Shown here piece by piece: positions 1 through 10,804 of a stretch of DNA of 64,000 nucleotides (its first letter is position 1; every line of letters begins with the position of its first letter). Source of the stretch: Prunus persica (lineage: Eukaryota > Streptophyta > Magnoliopsida > Rosales > Rosaceae); the NCBI RefSeq assembly GCF_000346465.2, contig NC_034014.1, positions 17,105,191 to 17,169,190 of the forward strand. The letters are read 5' to 3'. The notes under the pieces are model-generated. The model searched no databases, had not been told where the DNA came from, and worked only from the letters and a program-made list of their open reading frames with translations. The translations under genes and the position numbers were made by a program.

Positions 1-1194
1 GCCCAGCTATTTTTCGGCCCAGCTCGTGAAGACCACTCGTCCAGCTAGGCCCAATCGCCCTTGCCGAAGACAAATCGCAATCGGTGCTGCTGCACACCTA
101 GATTGCCGAAACCACCAGCCGTGCTCACCACCCCCACAACCTGCCCAGCCGAAGCAAACTTCCTGCCGAGAGAGAGCACCCAGCTGCCGAAGCTTATGTC
201 AAAGCCAAACGTGGCCAAGACCTGCCGAACGGCAAGTCTTGCACCCACTGCCCAGCTTCCCTTACGCGACGCCTTGCTCGCCAAAACAGCCCAGCTCTTT
301 GCGCGACGCTATGCTCGCCAAAACTGCCGAAGGCCTCACGATTTTGGCCAAAACTCAACCTGCCAGAGGACATCCGTGTGAGACCACAACAAGAAAAACT
401 CTCAACAAGCCGGCCTTGCCGAACGGCAAGGCCAAGGAAATTTTCTCCAGCTGCCCTGCCGANNNNNNNNNNNNNNNNNNNNNNNNNNNNNNNNNNNNNN
501 NNNNNNNNNNNNNNNNNNNNNNNNNNNNNNNNNNNNNNNNNNNNNNNNNNNNNNNNNNNNNNNNNNNNNNNNNNNNNNNNNNNNNNNNNNNNNNNNNNNN
601 NNNNNNNNNNNNNNNNNNNNNNNNNNNNNNNNNNNNNNNNNNNNNNNNNNNNNNNNNNNNNNNNNNNNNNNNNNNNNNNNNNNNNNNNNNNNNNNNNNNN
701 NNNNNNNNNNNNNNNNNNNNNNNNNNNNNNNNNNNNNNNNNNNNNNNNNNNNNNNNNNNNNNNNNNNNNNNNNNNNNNNNNNNNNAACTCAAGCCTTTCT
801 TACTAACGGCAACAATATACCCAAAATTTTTAGTGACCTCCAACTTGCCGAACGGCAAATTTATAGCAACTCCAAAATTTTCTTCTCCTCTCAATTCCAA
901 ACCCTAGCCCTTCTTACATGCCGAAGCCCAACTCGGGCCCAACTCTTGCCCATTGCCTAAGACCCAATCCAAGAAGGCCCGGCCTTTCAAAAAGCTAGGC
1001 CCTTGCCGAACGGCAAGGGCCATGGAGACGTTTTGGAGAGTCGAAAATTTTCAAAACGACCCGGCTCCCTTGCAGGCCTAGCTCCCAAGCCATCAAAAAA
1101 AAAAAAAAAATTTGGCTGCACCCTTGCCGAACGGCAAGGGCCATGGAGAAGCTATGGAGGGTCCAAAAAAATTCCAAATGGCCCGGCCATTCCC

Positions 1195-1225
<31 letters not shown>

Positions 1226-2032
1226 AGCTAGACCCTTGCCAAACGGCAGGAGCCATGAAAGAATTGGAGTCTCCAAAATTTTCAAAGTACCCGGCTCCCC
1301 CGAAGGTCTGGCTCCCCTAGGGACCCAGCTCCCATCCTATCTGCAACATGCCCAAGTACCCAGGTACCCAGCTACCATGTGTTGACGCAACTCCTAGCTT
1401 GCCAACTTGGGGGACTAGGGAGTGCCCTGCGGCTCCCAATGAAGCTGGAATGCTCGGTTACAATTACAAAAACTCACAAGTTCCCAACCCAGAAGTTACT
1501 TCTCGACCGCGAACTTGGGGGACTACTGTTTACACCATAATGAACCGAGCAGACCCAGCATCAAAGCGACTAGCACCAAGGCAGCCACGCCTTCTCCCAT
1601 GCCGAAGGAAGACACACTTCCGAGGTGCCAGACACCTGCCGAAGCCCTCAGTTGCCAAACCTAATCTCCAAGACACATGTCGCCACCACAACGGCTTGCA
1701 CAAAGTCCCACATTGGAACTTTGTGCAAAGCTCCCACTTTCACTTCCCTATAAATAGGGAACAGTACCCAGGTAAAACCAAGAACTATTCTCCCACTTTT
1801 ACTGTTACTCTGCCAGAATTACTACTTGTAACTGACTTAGGCATCGGAGAGCCTTCAGCCGGCACCACACCGGTGTCCGAAGCTTAACGATTGCTTCTCC
1901 TCTTTTTACCTTCTACAGGTCTCTCACCAATCCATTTCACCAAGGGCCTCAACCTCCTTCTCTGCTGAAGACTCAGCACATCTAATCACTAAGTTGCACT
2001 CAATATTGGCCGGGCCATTTTGAGCATCAACA
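1..2032 (+). mobile_element. Partial LTR of a Tat/Ogre-like Ty3-gypsy retrotransposon
   Basis: GC-rich, gene-free DNA that runs in from outside the window. A TATA box (CCTATAAATAGGGA near 1748) is followed by the block around 1840-1885 (GGCATCGGAG, then CCGGCACCACACCGGTGT). That block is a signature I associate with the R/U5 part of plant Tat-lineage LTRs. The sequence closes with TTTTGAGCATCAACA at about 2018-2032, the usual form of an LTR 3' end. The primer-binding site and gag that should follow are absent, so this is a solo or truncated LTR in plus orientation. A palindromic motif, CTTGCCGAACGGCAAG, recurs in exact or near form near 217, 416, 844, 1002, 1131 and 1236. Two long A-runs lie near 1096 and 1194. 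A gap in the assembly interrupts the element. The open frames here are by-products of its GC content. Confidence 0.65.
463..785. other. Assembly gap (323 N)
   Basis: An uninterrupted run of N inside the LTR-derived repeat. Nothing can be said about its content, and reading frames drawn across it are meaningless. The flanks on both sides carry the same TTGCCGAACGGCAA motif, so the gap probably hides more copies of that repeat. Confidence 0.99.
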
Positions 2033-2157
2033 GTATTGAAGAGAGGGCGAATGGGCTTGTCCCCAGAAGAGGAAAGCCAGCGAAGCCCCAATGCCATTGC
2101 CATGCTGAGTTTTCTCACTCTTTGGCTTCTGGAATCAGTTGGGTATACAGTATTTAA

Positions 2158-2403
2158 AGCATATAGCCGAGCGGCTATACTATTTAAATATTCGAATATA
2201 TGCAAAGGGTATAGCCGCACGGCTCTATACTTTAAATATTCGAGTACATTCAAAGAGTTTAGCCGCACAGCTACACTATATAAATATTTGAATATATTCA
2301 AAGCGTTAGCCGCGTGACTATACTATTTAAATATTTAAATATATTTAATAGTATAACCAATAAATATTCGATTATATTCAAAAAGTATGGCCGCGACTAT
2401 ACC
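2158..2403. repeat. Tandem array of ~49-bp AT-rich units with a TAGCCG palindrome
   Basis: Four to five diverged units begin near 2161, 2211, 2260, 2307 and 2388. Each opens with a near-palindrome of the form TAGCCGNNCGGCTA and continues with TATTTAAATATTCGAATATA and a CAAAG tail. The array starts about 130 bp after the LTR end and lies about 470 bp upstream of the PPR gene. No coding potential is visible. It may be a minisatellite or the worn subterminal part of a transposon. Confidence 0.8.
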
Positions 2404-2731
2404 CTTTTTTATTTCTTCATTACATCTTTGAATTCTCAGAAAAATTGGACTTTGTGGATGTCGTTTTGATCGGCTGCGAATGGATACCTGGTATGGCGGG
2501 CAAATTTAATGTGGCCGGCCAGAAGTATGGTAGAAGTACACATAGGATGAAATTGTCATTTACAAAAAGATTAGGACAAGATAAACTTCAGATGTCCAGC
2601 AAACATCCTCATTGCAGTCAAAAGTCCAAGTTGTAATATGACCATGAGTTTTCCTCTACTTCACGACTCAGTTACTCACCAAGGCCCAAGAAAAGCTTTA
2701 TTATGGTTAGTCTTTCTCTAATCAAATCTTT

Positions 2732-2739
2732 TATAAAAG
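2732..2739 (+). promoter_or_regulatory. Probable TATA box of the PPR gene
   Basis: TATAAAAG lies 133 bp upstream of the PPR start codon. A start site about 30 bp downstream would give a short leader of about 105 bases ending in a pyrimidine-rich stretch. The assignment rests on position and consensus only. Confidence 0.5.
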
Positions 2740-2871
2740 TCTTCACATTTATCTCATCTATCTTATTAAGGGCCACCTTTTTTTCGCTACGTGCACCAAT
2801 TTTCCTACATGAAATGGGTTATGTAGACTAATGTTTTTTTTTTTTCTCCTTCTCAGAACTCCTAAAATAGA

Positions 2872-4737
2872 ATGTCATGCACTCACACTTTGTTCCAAAC
2901 GACATCAAAGATAGCAGCCCTTGCAAGGTCGGGCCAGATAACATGTGCTCGTAAGCTGTTCGAAGAAATGCCTCACAGAGACTCTGTCGCTTGGAATGCA
3001 ATGCTTACTAGCTATACCCACCTTGGTTTTCACCAAGAAGCCCTCTCTCTTTTCCACCAAATGAGAATCTCTGACACTGGGCCTGATCACTTCACACTCA
3101 CTGCGACTTTAAGTGCGTGTGCTAGCGGATGCAATCTTCGGTGTGGAACCAAAGTTCATGCTTTGGTAACTGTTTTGGGTTACCAGTCTTACTTGCCGGT
3201 TAATAATTCGCTTATTGATATGTATGGGAAGTGTTTGGATCCCTCTAGTGCTAGGAGAGTGTTTGAAGAGATGAAACTAAGGAATGAAGTAACTTGGTGT
3301 TCTTTTTTATTTGCGCAAACAAACTCTAGTCAGTTTGATGTTGCGCGTCATGTGTTTTCTATGATGCCGAGAAGGGTGGAGATAGCTTGGAATATTATGA
3401 TTGTGGGTTATGCACGGTATGGGCAAGTGGAGTCTTGTTTGGATTTGTTGAAAGGGATGAAAGAGAGTTTGTGTCAGCCGGATCAGTGGACTTTCAGTGC
3501 TCTGATGAATGCTTGCGCTGAAGCATTAGAATTTTGGCATGGTTGCATGGTGCATGCTTTTATCATGAAAAGTGGTTGGAGTTCTGCTGCGGAAGTAAAG
3601 AACTCAGTTTTAAGTTTCTATGCTGAAGTAGGCTTCCATGGCAGTGCAGTAAAGATTTTTGAGTCCACTGGAATCCTAACACAAGTATCCTGGAATGCCA
3701 TGATCGATGCCTACATGAAACAGGGGAATACCCACGAAGCGCTTCTTGTATTTCAGCGAGCCCCTGAAAAGAACATTGTCTCGTGGACATCTATAATCTC
3801 AGGGTATGCAGGAAATGGACATGGGGATGAAGCTGCCAAATTCTTTGTGGATATGGTAAGAAGCGGTGTCCAACCAGATGATTTCACATTCGGAGCTGTC
3901 CTTTATGCATGTTCAAGCTTGGCAGTACTTGGACATGGTAAAATGGTCCATGGTATCATACTTCATTATGGCTTCCATGCTTATGTCTTTATTGGGAATG
4001 GCTTAGTTAACATGTATGCTAAATGTGGGGATTTACAAGGGTCAGTCCGTGCGTTCAGTGATATTTTACAGAAGGATCTGGTATCTTGGAATGCTATGTT
4101 GTTTGCATTTGGGTTGCATGGGCAAGCTATCCAAGCTCTACAGATTTTTAAAGAGATGGTAGAAAATGGAGTAAAACCAGATAATGTGACCTTCATTGGC
4201 CTGTTGATGACTTGCAGCCATAACGGGCTTATAGAGGAAAGTCGCGTGCTTTTTGAAACCATGGGGTCAGTCTATGGGATTTCTCCTGAAATGGAGCATG
4301 TGGCATGCATGGTGGATATGCTCGGCAGAAGCGGTTACTTAGCAGAAGCGAAAGAGCTGGTTGATAAGTATTCAGAAGTAAGTAGTGCTGAGACCAGTTC
4401 ATGTGAAGCTCTACTTGGTGCTTGCTCTGCACAGGGGGACGTGGGATTTGGAAGAAAATTGGGCGAAAGTCTGAAGATATTAGAACCGCATAAAGAGACG
4501 AGCTATGTGTTGCTGTCTAATTTGTATTGCGCAAGCGGGCAATGGAAGGAAGCAGAAATGGTTAGGGAGATGATGGTTGATCAAGGGGTGAAGAAAATGC
4601 CTGGTTGTAGTTGGATAGAAGTGAGAAACAAGGTAACGGCTTTTGTAGCTGGGAAGCATTCTAATCCATGTATGAATGAGTTATGTAATATATTACATTT
4701 CATTAATTTTGAAATGAGGAATCCATGGCTTTGGTGA
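2872..4737 (+). CDS. Pentatricopeptide repeat protein, PLS class with E motif (At2g36980 type)
   Basis: Single-exon gene for 621 residues. The protein is a chain of PPR motifs of alternating P, L and S types, recognisable from repeated phrases such as VAWNAMLTSYTHLG, NSLIDMYGKC, VSWTSIISGYAGNG, NGLVNMYAKCGD and VKPDNVTFIGLL. It closes with an E motif around residues 570-605 (SYVLLSNLYC, then GCSWIEVRNKVTAFVAG). There is no DYW domain. PLS-class proteins bind organellar RNA one base per repeat, and E-type members usually act in C-to-U editing with a DYW partner in mitochondria or plastids. Residue pattern and length (about 625 in Arabidopsis, from memory) point to the At2g36980 ortholog, which is annotated as mitochondrial. 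The first ATG matches that protein's start, and no stop or frameshift is present. It is convergent with the next gene. Confidence 0.93.
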   Translation: MSCTHTLFQTTSKIAALARSGQITCARKLFEEMPHRDSVAWNAMLTSYTHLGFHQEALSLFHQMRISDTGPDHFTLTATLSACASGCNLRCGTKVHALVTVLGYQSYLPVNNSLIDMYGKCLDPSSARRVFEEMKLRNEVTWCSFLFAQTNSSQFDVARHVFSMMPRRVEIAWNIMIVGYARYGQVESCLDLLKGMKESLCQPDQWTFSALMNACAEALEFWHGCMVHAFIMKSGWSSAAEVKNSVLSFYAEVGFHGSAVKIFESTGILTQVSWNAMIDAYMKQGNTHEALLVFQRAPEKNIVSWTSIISGYAGNGHGDEAAKFFVDMVRSGVQPDDFTFGAVLYACSSLAVLGHGKMVHGIILHYGFHAYVFIGNGLVNMYAKCGDLQGSVRAFSDILQKDLVSWNAMLFAFGLHGQAIQALQIFKEMVENGVKPDNVTFIGLLMTCSHNGLIEESRVLFETMGSVYGISPEMEHVACMVDMLGRSGYLAEAKELVDKYSEVSSAETSSCEALLGACSAQGDVGFGRKLGESLKILEPHKETSYVLLSNLYCASGQWKEAEMVREMMVDQGVKKMPGCSWIEVRNKVTAFVAGKHSNPCMNELCNILHFINFEMRNPWLW

Positions 4738-5867
4738 CATTGATAATTGAAAGAATTTTACCTATCTCAAAAGGTTCTTCATACTATTGAAGATGGATAA
4801 ATTTTGAGAGAGATGACGTCAAATTTGAATGGTTTAGGGATTTTAGTTTGTAGTATTAAATGGATGACATCCATACGTGGGATGAAAATGTCAAGTCAAA
4901 AAATACTGTAAAATTAATATTGAGCGGTTTTCATATAGGCCAAACCAAGATGAACCAAAATAATTATGATTTGTTTCGGCTTTGTTTCAAATTAATGTAA
5001 AAACTGAACCAAGCCGCCCTAATAACGCATTCCAATTTCAATTCCAATTCCTGAACTTCCATGTGTTTACTTATACATAAATAATAAAAAAATTATATAG
5101 GTATCTGTAACCCAATACCCTCCGAACCAATAATTGATCCAATTCCAATTCTTTAATTATCATATTCAAGAGTTCCTTAATTCATGACTTTTTCGTTCCT
5201 TGTAAATAAATATCCCCATTTAAGTTAATTTGAATTGGAGTAGATAAAAGATGGATTTTATTTTAAGTTATTATTTATTGGACAGGAATTAGATCTCTTT
5301 TCCTTTTCTTTTTCCTGACAGATACTGAAAAATATCTACATTTTTCAAAAGGTGAAAAACATACCTATACGTGTTAGAAGCGGGTTTTTTCTACTAGATG
5401 TACCTGCTAAAGTGTTAAACGCACCTCAGTTTACCCTAATTGGAAATTTTGTACAACTTATATGGTAATTAATTTCACACTCACCAAGTTTGTGGGAGTT
5501 TTAGCTATTTGGGGTAAGAATATCTGTCCCTGAAAAAGAAGTTGATAATCTAACTAAAAACTTGCATGCCAATTATTGAATCATATATATATATATATAT
5601 CAACGATTGGATGTACACGTACGAGGCTGTATCAAATCCTTTTGTTTTTTCTTCTTTTGTGCACGTATACCTGCATTAATATTGCATCTACATGTATGTT
5701 TCTGTCTTTTTTACAACCAAAAAAAAAAAAAGAAAAAAAAGAGTTATTCAAATCATTAATATGCTAACAAATTAATCTAAGCAGCAGCCAGTTGATTTAT
5801 TCATCCACTTGATATTAAAATATGTTCTGATTTTCAGGAAGAAGGAACTCTGTCTCCAACTAACTTG
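4738..5867. other. Intergenic DNA between two convergent genes
   Basis: AT-rich sequence between the PPR stop codon and the TKI1 stop codon, so it must hold both 3' ends. It contains a short (AT)n run near 5580 and an A-rich stretch near 5720. In Arabidopsis a UDP-glycosyltransferase gene (At2g36970, from memory) lies between these two loci. I see no trace of one here. Short open frames in this stretch have no recognisable content. Confidence 0.7.
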
Positions 5868-8784
5868 TTACTTAACAAATCCACTGATGCTTGTACTCTC
5901 TCCAGTGATGAGCTTCTGGGAGACAGGCAGGCCAAGATCAAAGGGTCCCAAGGAGTCAGTCTGTACAAAAGCAAGCAGTAAAATCAAAAAATGAGCCATT
6001 TGCCAATTGCCATTTTGCAAAGTTGTCCAAAAAATAATAATAATCACACTTGAACAAGAAATTCAAATATACCCATTTGATGCCCGACAGCCCAAGGCTT
6101 CTTTCGTCGTTCACACGTGAACAAGCCATGATATCTGTATCCGATTCTTGACAGGCACGGTCTTGAGGAAGCCCAGCCACACTGTTAACCTGCTGCAATA
6201 GACATCAAACTACAAGCTGTTTACTTGAACACCTTCAAAGCGCCTAAAAACAGCCTTATCATATGGTCTTACACAAGAGAATATGAAAATCAAGCATTCT
6301 ACTGATGTTATAGCCCTATTGTAATCAACTATAATTTAGAAAGGTCTGGCAAACAGGTTATTAATACATCAATAGATAAGATGTACACAGAAGAGACCCT
6401 GGAGATTTTGAAGTCTTAGCCACATATAAATGTAAACGATGCAAAACATCTCTTCCAACATGGAGAAATTTGATATTTCAACCATGATAGGAGCCAACTG
6501 ATTTTAAAACATGAATCCAGATTTAAGCAACGTACCACTCAATTGCAATAACATAATGAAATGTATGAATAGAATTCAGCAAACCTTGGTTGCATTAGGG
6601 GACTTGAATGCTTTGGAAGCAGCATTCTGACTGAAACCTCCACAACTTCCACCAAATCCCAGAACATCCTTTCCCGACAAAGAGAACTTTTGAAAAGGAA
6701 ATGCATGACAAGTTTCTTCAGCATCCAAAATAGATAAGCATGAGTCATGAGTGGATGGCCCTGGACCTCGAGGGCTATTTATTCGGGTGGCAACAAAACC
6801 TTGGTGTGAATCAGAAATTAGATGAGTTGGTGGCAAGCCTGCATTGCTCGCAGTTGATTGTGCATCAATTCGGTTGAGCTTTCCCTGTAAGGATGCTTCA
6901 GAGAGGAGGCCACCAATGCTTATAGATGGACAATCAGCCCACAACGCATACGATTTTGAATCACTCTTTAGTTCAGTGGGATGAAAGCCTTCATCTTTCC
7001 CAATTTGTTTTTTATCACTGTTATTGCACTTAGCCTGTAAAGATGCTTCAGAAAGTAGGCCTTCAATGCTTACACTGTCAACCAAAAGTGGCGACTGAGC
7101 ATGGTTGCCATCCATCCTCTGACTATCACCCTAATTACAATAAGAGAGCAAATTTCAGAAGATCATTAAAATTCATGAAAGAAAAATGTTGCAAAAATCT
7201 CTAAATAAAACTCACATTATTGTAGCAACTTAAGTGCAAAACAAATATTCCAAGTCCAAAATACTCAACAGACCAAATTTTCCATGTCTGCTTTTAGATT
7301 TGAAAGAAAAAGGATTGAAAAATTATCAAAACTTGTATTCTAAATCCAACATTTAGTCATGTCTATATATTGGCTTCCCAGCTTAAACGCAAATTCACTT
7401 GAAATTCATTATCACCAGAAATGAATATTTAAGAAAAATTCAAACTCACCTTAGTAATTTTTAAAAGCTCCAAAAATGTGTGTGTGTGTGTGTACATGTG
7501 AAAAAAGAACGACCAAACAAACAGAGAAACAAGCAACATTTTACCTTAAGATGAACAGCTCCAGTAGAAATCTTCTCAGTATCTGCATTTATTGTTTCAC
7601 TTGCATTGATTGATCTGAAATCTTTTCTTGGTAACCCAGTGTGTTTCCCCACTTTATCATATGAATTCTCTGTGGCAGCCCTGGAATATCTCTGTGCTCC
7701 TTCAGATTGTAAGTCAACCTTGTCAATAGCTGATGTAGAAGGTTCAGCAGCGGTTTTAGGTTCAGTAGAGAACCAGCCATACCTCAAGAAACATATCAAG
7801 TCAGATAAATAAATTAAATTGTATACTCCCTTCAAGTAAGAGAAATCAGTAAGCCTTATACCTTAAGCGAAAAACTTCTGGGCTTCCAATAGCGGCATAG
7901 ATAGCTCCCGCGCTAATGTCACCATCATTCAGTGTCCATCTTCTGTTACTAGACATACTGTCCTGTATCTTATATGGGAACAGAGCTGGCTCACCAAGAG
8001 CAACACTTGAACTGCCCCACTTGCCATTAAGGTGCTTTAGCACAGAAGAAATCTTCTTCCGTGCTCTAAGAATGAGTTCTAAATATGGATGATGTCCATC
8101 CTAAAATGAAATTAAATAAAACAAAACGAAACTTAGAAATTAAAGTGACAAAATGTTATGTTGCAAATATATAATGCTGTTCTAAATTTTCAATGTTTCA
8201 TGATTTATGAACAACCTTTTCCAATCCTATGCGGGTGACTTCATTTACAGGGAAAAGCTGCAACTTGATCTTTGAATGAGGAAGAAGTGTTTGCCCTTGA
8301 CAAAAATCAATAACAGGCAGCCTCTTTGTTGTTTCTGAAGATTGCACACCTCTGTCCGGAAGCTCCAGACACATACCATCAGCTGCACTGTAAGGTGATA
8401 AACACTCATCTTTTTCAACCAAGAAATTGCCACCTTTCCCTAAGAAAGATAAGATGAAATTAACTAAAAGGAATGCCCAAGAAAACTGCAAGTGAAAGTT
8501 CAATACGCATAACAGCACAAGAAAATGAACAGGCTAATCAAGTCAAAGGAGATTTGTATAGATTTATTTGTAAGTGGAATAGTATGTGGAAAATCTTCTA
8601 GATGAAAGAAAATACAAAAATTTGTAGTTCAAATACTCATATGAGATATCCTACCTGTTGCTTTGTGGCTGTGCCGAGTAGTTCTCCTTGTAGATTTCTG
8701 TTCTCTCATGCTACTTCCTATACCTCCCCTGCACTCTATAGGAACCTTGATCACCCTCTTGTTTGTTTGTCTAGAAGTTTTCAT
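5868..8784 (-). CDS. TKI1: TSL-kinase interacting protein 1 / Cramped-like protein, copy without SANT domain
   Basis: Coding exons, in order of transcription: 8784-8655, 8439-8216, 8100-7862, 7782-7545, 7130-6585, 6192-6073 (or starting at 6189), 5960-5868. All introns are GT-AG, phases agree, and the sum is 1590 bases for 529 residues. An in-frame TAA lies just upstream of the ATG. Recognisable blocks are HHPYLELILRARKKISS at about 121-137, RRWTLNDGD through VFRLRYGWFS at about 173-203, two copies of GLLSEASLQ 50 residues apart (about 301 and 351), and a C-terminal DSLGPFDLGLP. These fit plant TKI1, the partner of the nuclear kinase TOUSLED and a relative of animal Cramped. Family members are longer (743 residues in Arabidopsis, from memory) and carry a SANT/MYB domain before the HHPYLEL block. 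Here exon 2 runs straight from SSETTK to RLPVIDF with neither that domain nor an intron. The gene is otherwise undamaged. Confidence 0.88.
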
Positions 8785-9917
8785 GCTGTTTTGGCTTTAC
8801 TGCACCGTTAGCCAACTGTCACACACACTTCGTCCTTCTCACTAGTGAAACAAGAATGCAGTATGTCAGGCTTCAACAACATTGGATATTAAGAATGAGC
8901 TAATTTACTTACGGAACACAATAATGGCTTGCTTAAAATTTGTTTGGAACCATGGTGAGAGGCCAATAAATAGTTAATTGGTGTGACTAAGCACAAGAAC
9001 AGATAATGGCTACATTGCCCTTTCTCACAGATATTACCCTCAATGTTTCCTACTAGTTTCTACCCAAAACATAAGTTTTGTAAGAAACACAAAACATCTA
9101 CATACCCACAACCTGCGCAAAAACAAAACCTAAGACACAAAATACCCAGCCAACTAAAATTTGGCACCACACAAATCTTTGCTCTCTGAGATCCATTGTT
9201 CCAAATCGACAATCCAATTTTGAAATTTTAGAATTCTCCAAATTAAACGAAAAACCTCACTGAGCCTCAAGACCCCAAAAAAAAACTAAACTAAATGGGT
9301 TTTTTCCTCTTACTCTTTGAGAATTTGAGATTTAATTTTTGAAGCTCAAGAACTAAGCTGATAATAACAAACATCATATTTAAACAAAACTTTTCAAGAT
9401 TTACCAGCTATAAACCAAACCCCAAATCTTCCGTATACACTACCTGAACTCATTGACTTATTCTTCTTCCTTTGTTTTTGGTGTAAATATATTCTCTATA
9501 TGGTCTTGAACAACCAATGCTTAGAAATCAGTCATTTGATTCAACCTCCGGTGAGCCTGGGTTGGAAGGACATGAATTGCAGGTATGTATTTATGAGTAT
9601 ATATAATTATATATTCACTGATTCCGGTAATTCTAGGAACTAGGGTTTCGAGCATCACCCATATAAACAAAATGAAGATAATTTCAACGATTTAGAATGA
9701 AATATTGTGCCCTAAAATCTCATAATCCAATCCAAATCATAAACAAAAATCAACTGAATCTATAAATAAATATATAGCTCTTGGGCCGATTTATTTCACC
9801 AAAATTCAGGGAAGAGAGAAGAACTACAGAGTAGGCAAAGTAAAATTTCAACAACTTGATTGAATTTCTAGACATTCCAACCCAAAATGTAAAGGGATAT
9901 GAAGGCCTGCTGCGTAC
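8785..9917 (-). other. Leader region and likely 5'-UTR intron of TKI1
   Basis: No coding sequence is visible. A consensus splice donor on the minus strand (AAG/GTACGC, exon end at 9918) lies downstream of a pyrimidine-rich leader at about 9918-9985. A 5'-UTR exon is therefore probably joined across this stretch to the exon that holds the start codon. I searched the minus strand here for a missing SANT-type exon, with regularly spaced tryptophans and a KNKDQ-like block, and found none. Confidence 0.55.
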
Positions 9918-9979
9918 CTTAATCCAAACTGAATCCAAGCATTGAGAAGGAGAGAGAGAGAGAGAGAGCGAAAGATTCA

Positions 9980-10060
9980 GAGTAAAATGTTTGGCGGGAA
10001 TGAGTCTGCGATATTTTAAAGGTCTTTTTGAGTTTGAGTCGGTCCCGCCTGAAAGCACAA
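9980..10060 (-). promoter_or_regulatory. Putative TKI1 core promoter with E2F-type site
   Basis: TTTGGCGGGAA at 9990-10000 matches the E2F consensus (TTTSSCGC-like). A second, weaker GC core (TCCCGCC) lies near 10043. A TATA-like TTTAAAATAT reads on the minus strand at 10011-10020. A (CT)n-rich leader follows downstream, ending at the splice donor at 9918. E2F sites mark genes transcribed at the G1/S transition, which would suit a partner of TOUSLED, a kinase linked to replication and chromatin assembly. The motif is seen directly; its function is inferred. Confidence 0.55.
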
Positions 10061-10204
10061 ACTATTTTGGGTTTATTTTCCTTTTTTCGTCAACATCAAT
10101 TTTGACCCGTATTTCGGCTAATTTGGAATTTGGAATTTGGATTATCTTCTAGGTTGTTAGAGCAACTCCACCCATTTGCCCTTAGCCATGGCAAGGGTGG
10201 AGTT

Positions 10205-10240
10205 AGGGCAAGCACTATTCACGTGAATAGTGCTTGCCCT
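10205..10240. repeat. Perfect 36-bp palindrome centred on CACGTG
   Basis: The two 18-base arms are exact reverse complements with no spacer. The centre, CACGTG, is a G-box and the outer part reads AGGGCAAGCACTATT. It lies 45 bp inside the left end of the Tourist-like element. As single-stranded DNA or RNA it would fold completely. Confidence 0.95.
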
Positions 10241-10804
10241 TGCAAATAGTAAATTGTGTCTCCACCCGTTGCCTTTAGCCATGGCAATTACTATTCATTT
10301 TTTTGTTTTTTCCTCCTATTTTTTAATGAAAATAATTAATTTGGGTAATATTTTCAGATAAGATTTTCGGATTCCTACGTGTCAAGACTATTCATAATCA
10401 GATAAAATTTTCGGATAATTGCCGGACACGGGACAATGACAAATTTGGAGCCAAGCCTCACACAAAGAAACATCTTCCATTGTGCTCCAAGCCCCTCCGG
10501 TTTCGATAGAAGAAGCCATAAAAATATGAAATCAAAATGCTAGATGAAAAAGAGGAAAATGTTGTGTAAAAAGAGTGAATATTAGTAGAAGAATAATGAA
10601 ATGTAAGAGTATTGGTGTTGAAAGTGAAGGGTATTTATAGGTATTTATAGAAAAAAAATATCAGAATTTTTTAGAATTTTTTTTCATATTTTTTTCACCC
10701 AAAAAAGCCTCAGCCGTTGGATTAGAAAGGAGAAGCAGATCGGAAGGCACTGAGCGCGACACGTGGCAGCGTACCGTTGGCGCTGGCGTCAGCGCGCGCT
10801 GATT

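Noticed and set aside
26..907. Long open frame of 293 residues at the left edge
   Set aside because: It runs through the N gap, and the flanking parts are low-complexity translations of a GC-rich LTR.
1348..1887. 179-residue plus-strand frame
   Set aside because: It overlaps the LTR promoter and U5 signature; the translation has no recognisable domain.
2445..2636. 63-residue frame upstream of the PPR gene
   Set aside because: No domain, no promoter of its own, and it lies between a repeat array and the PPR promoter.
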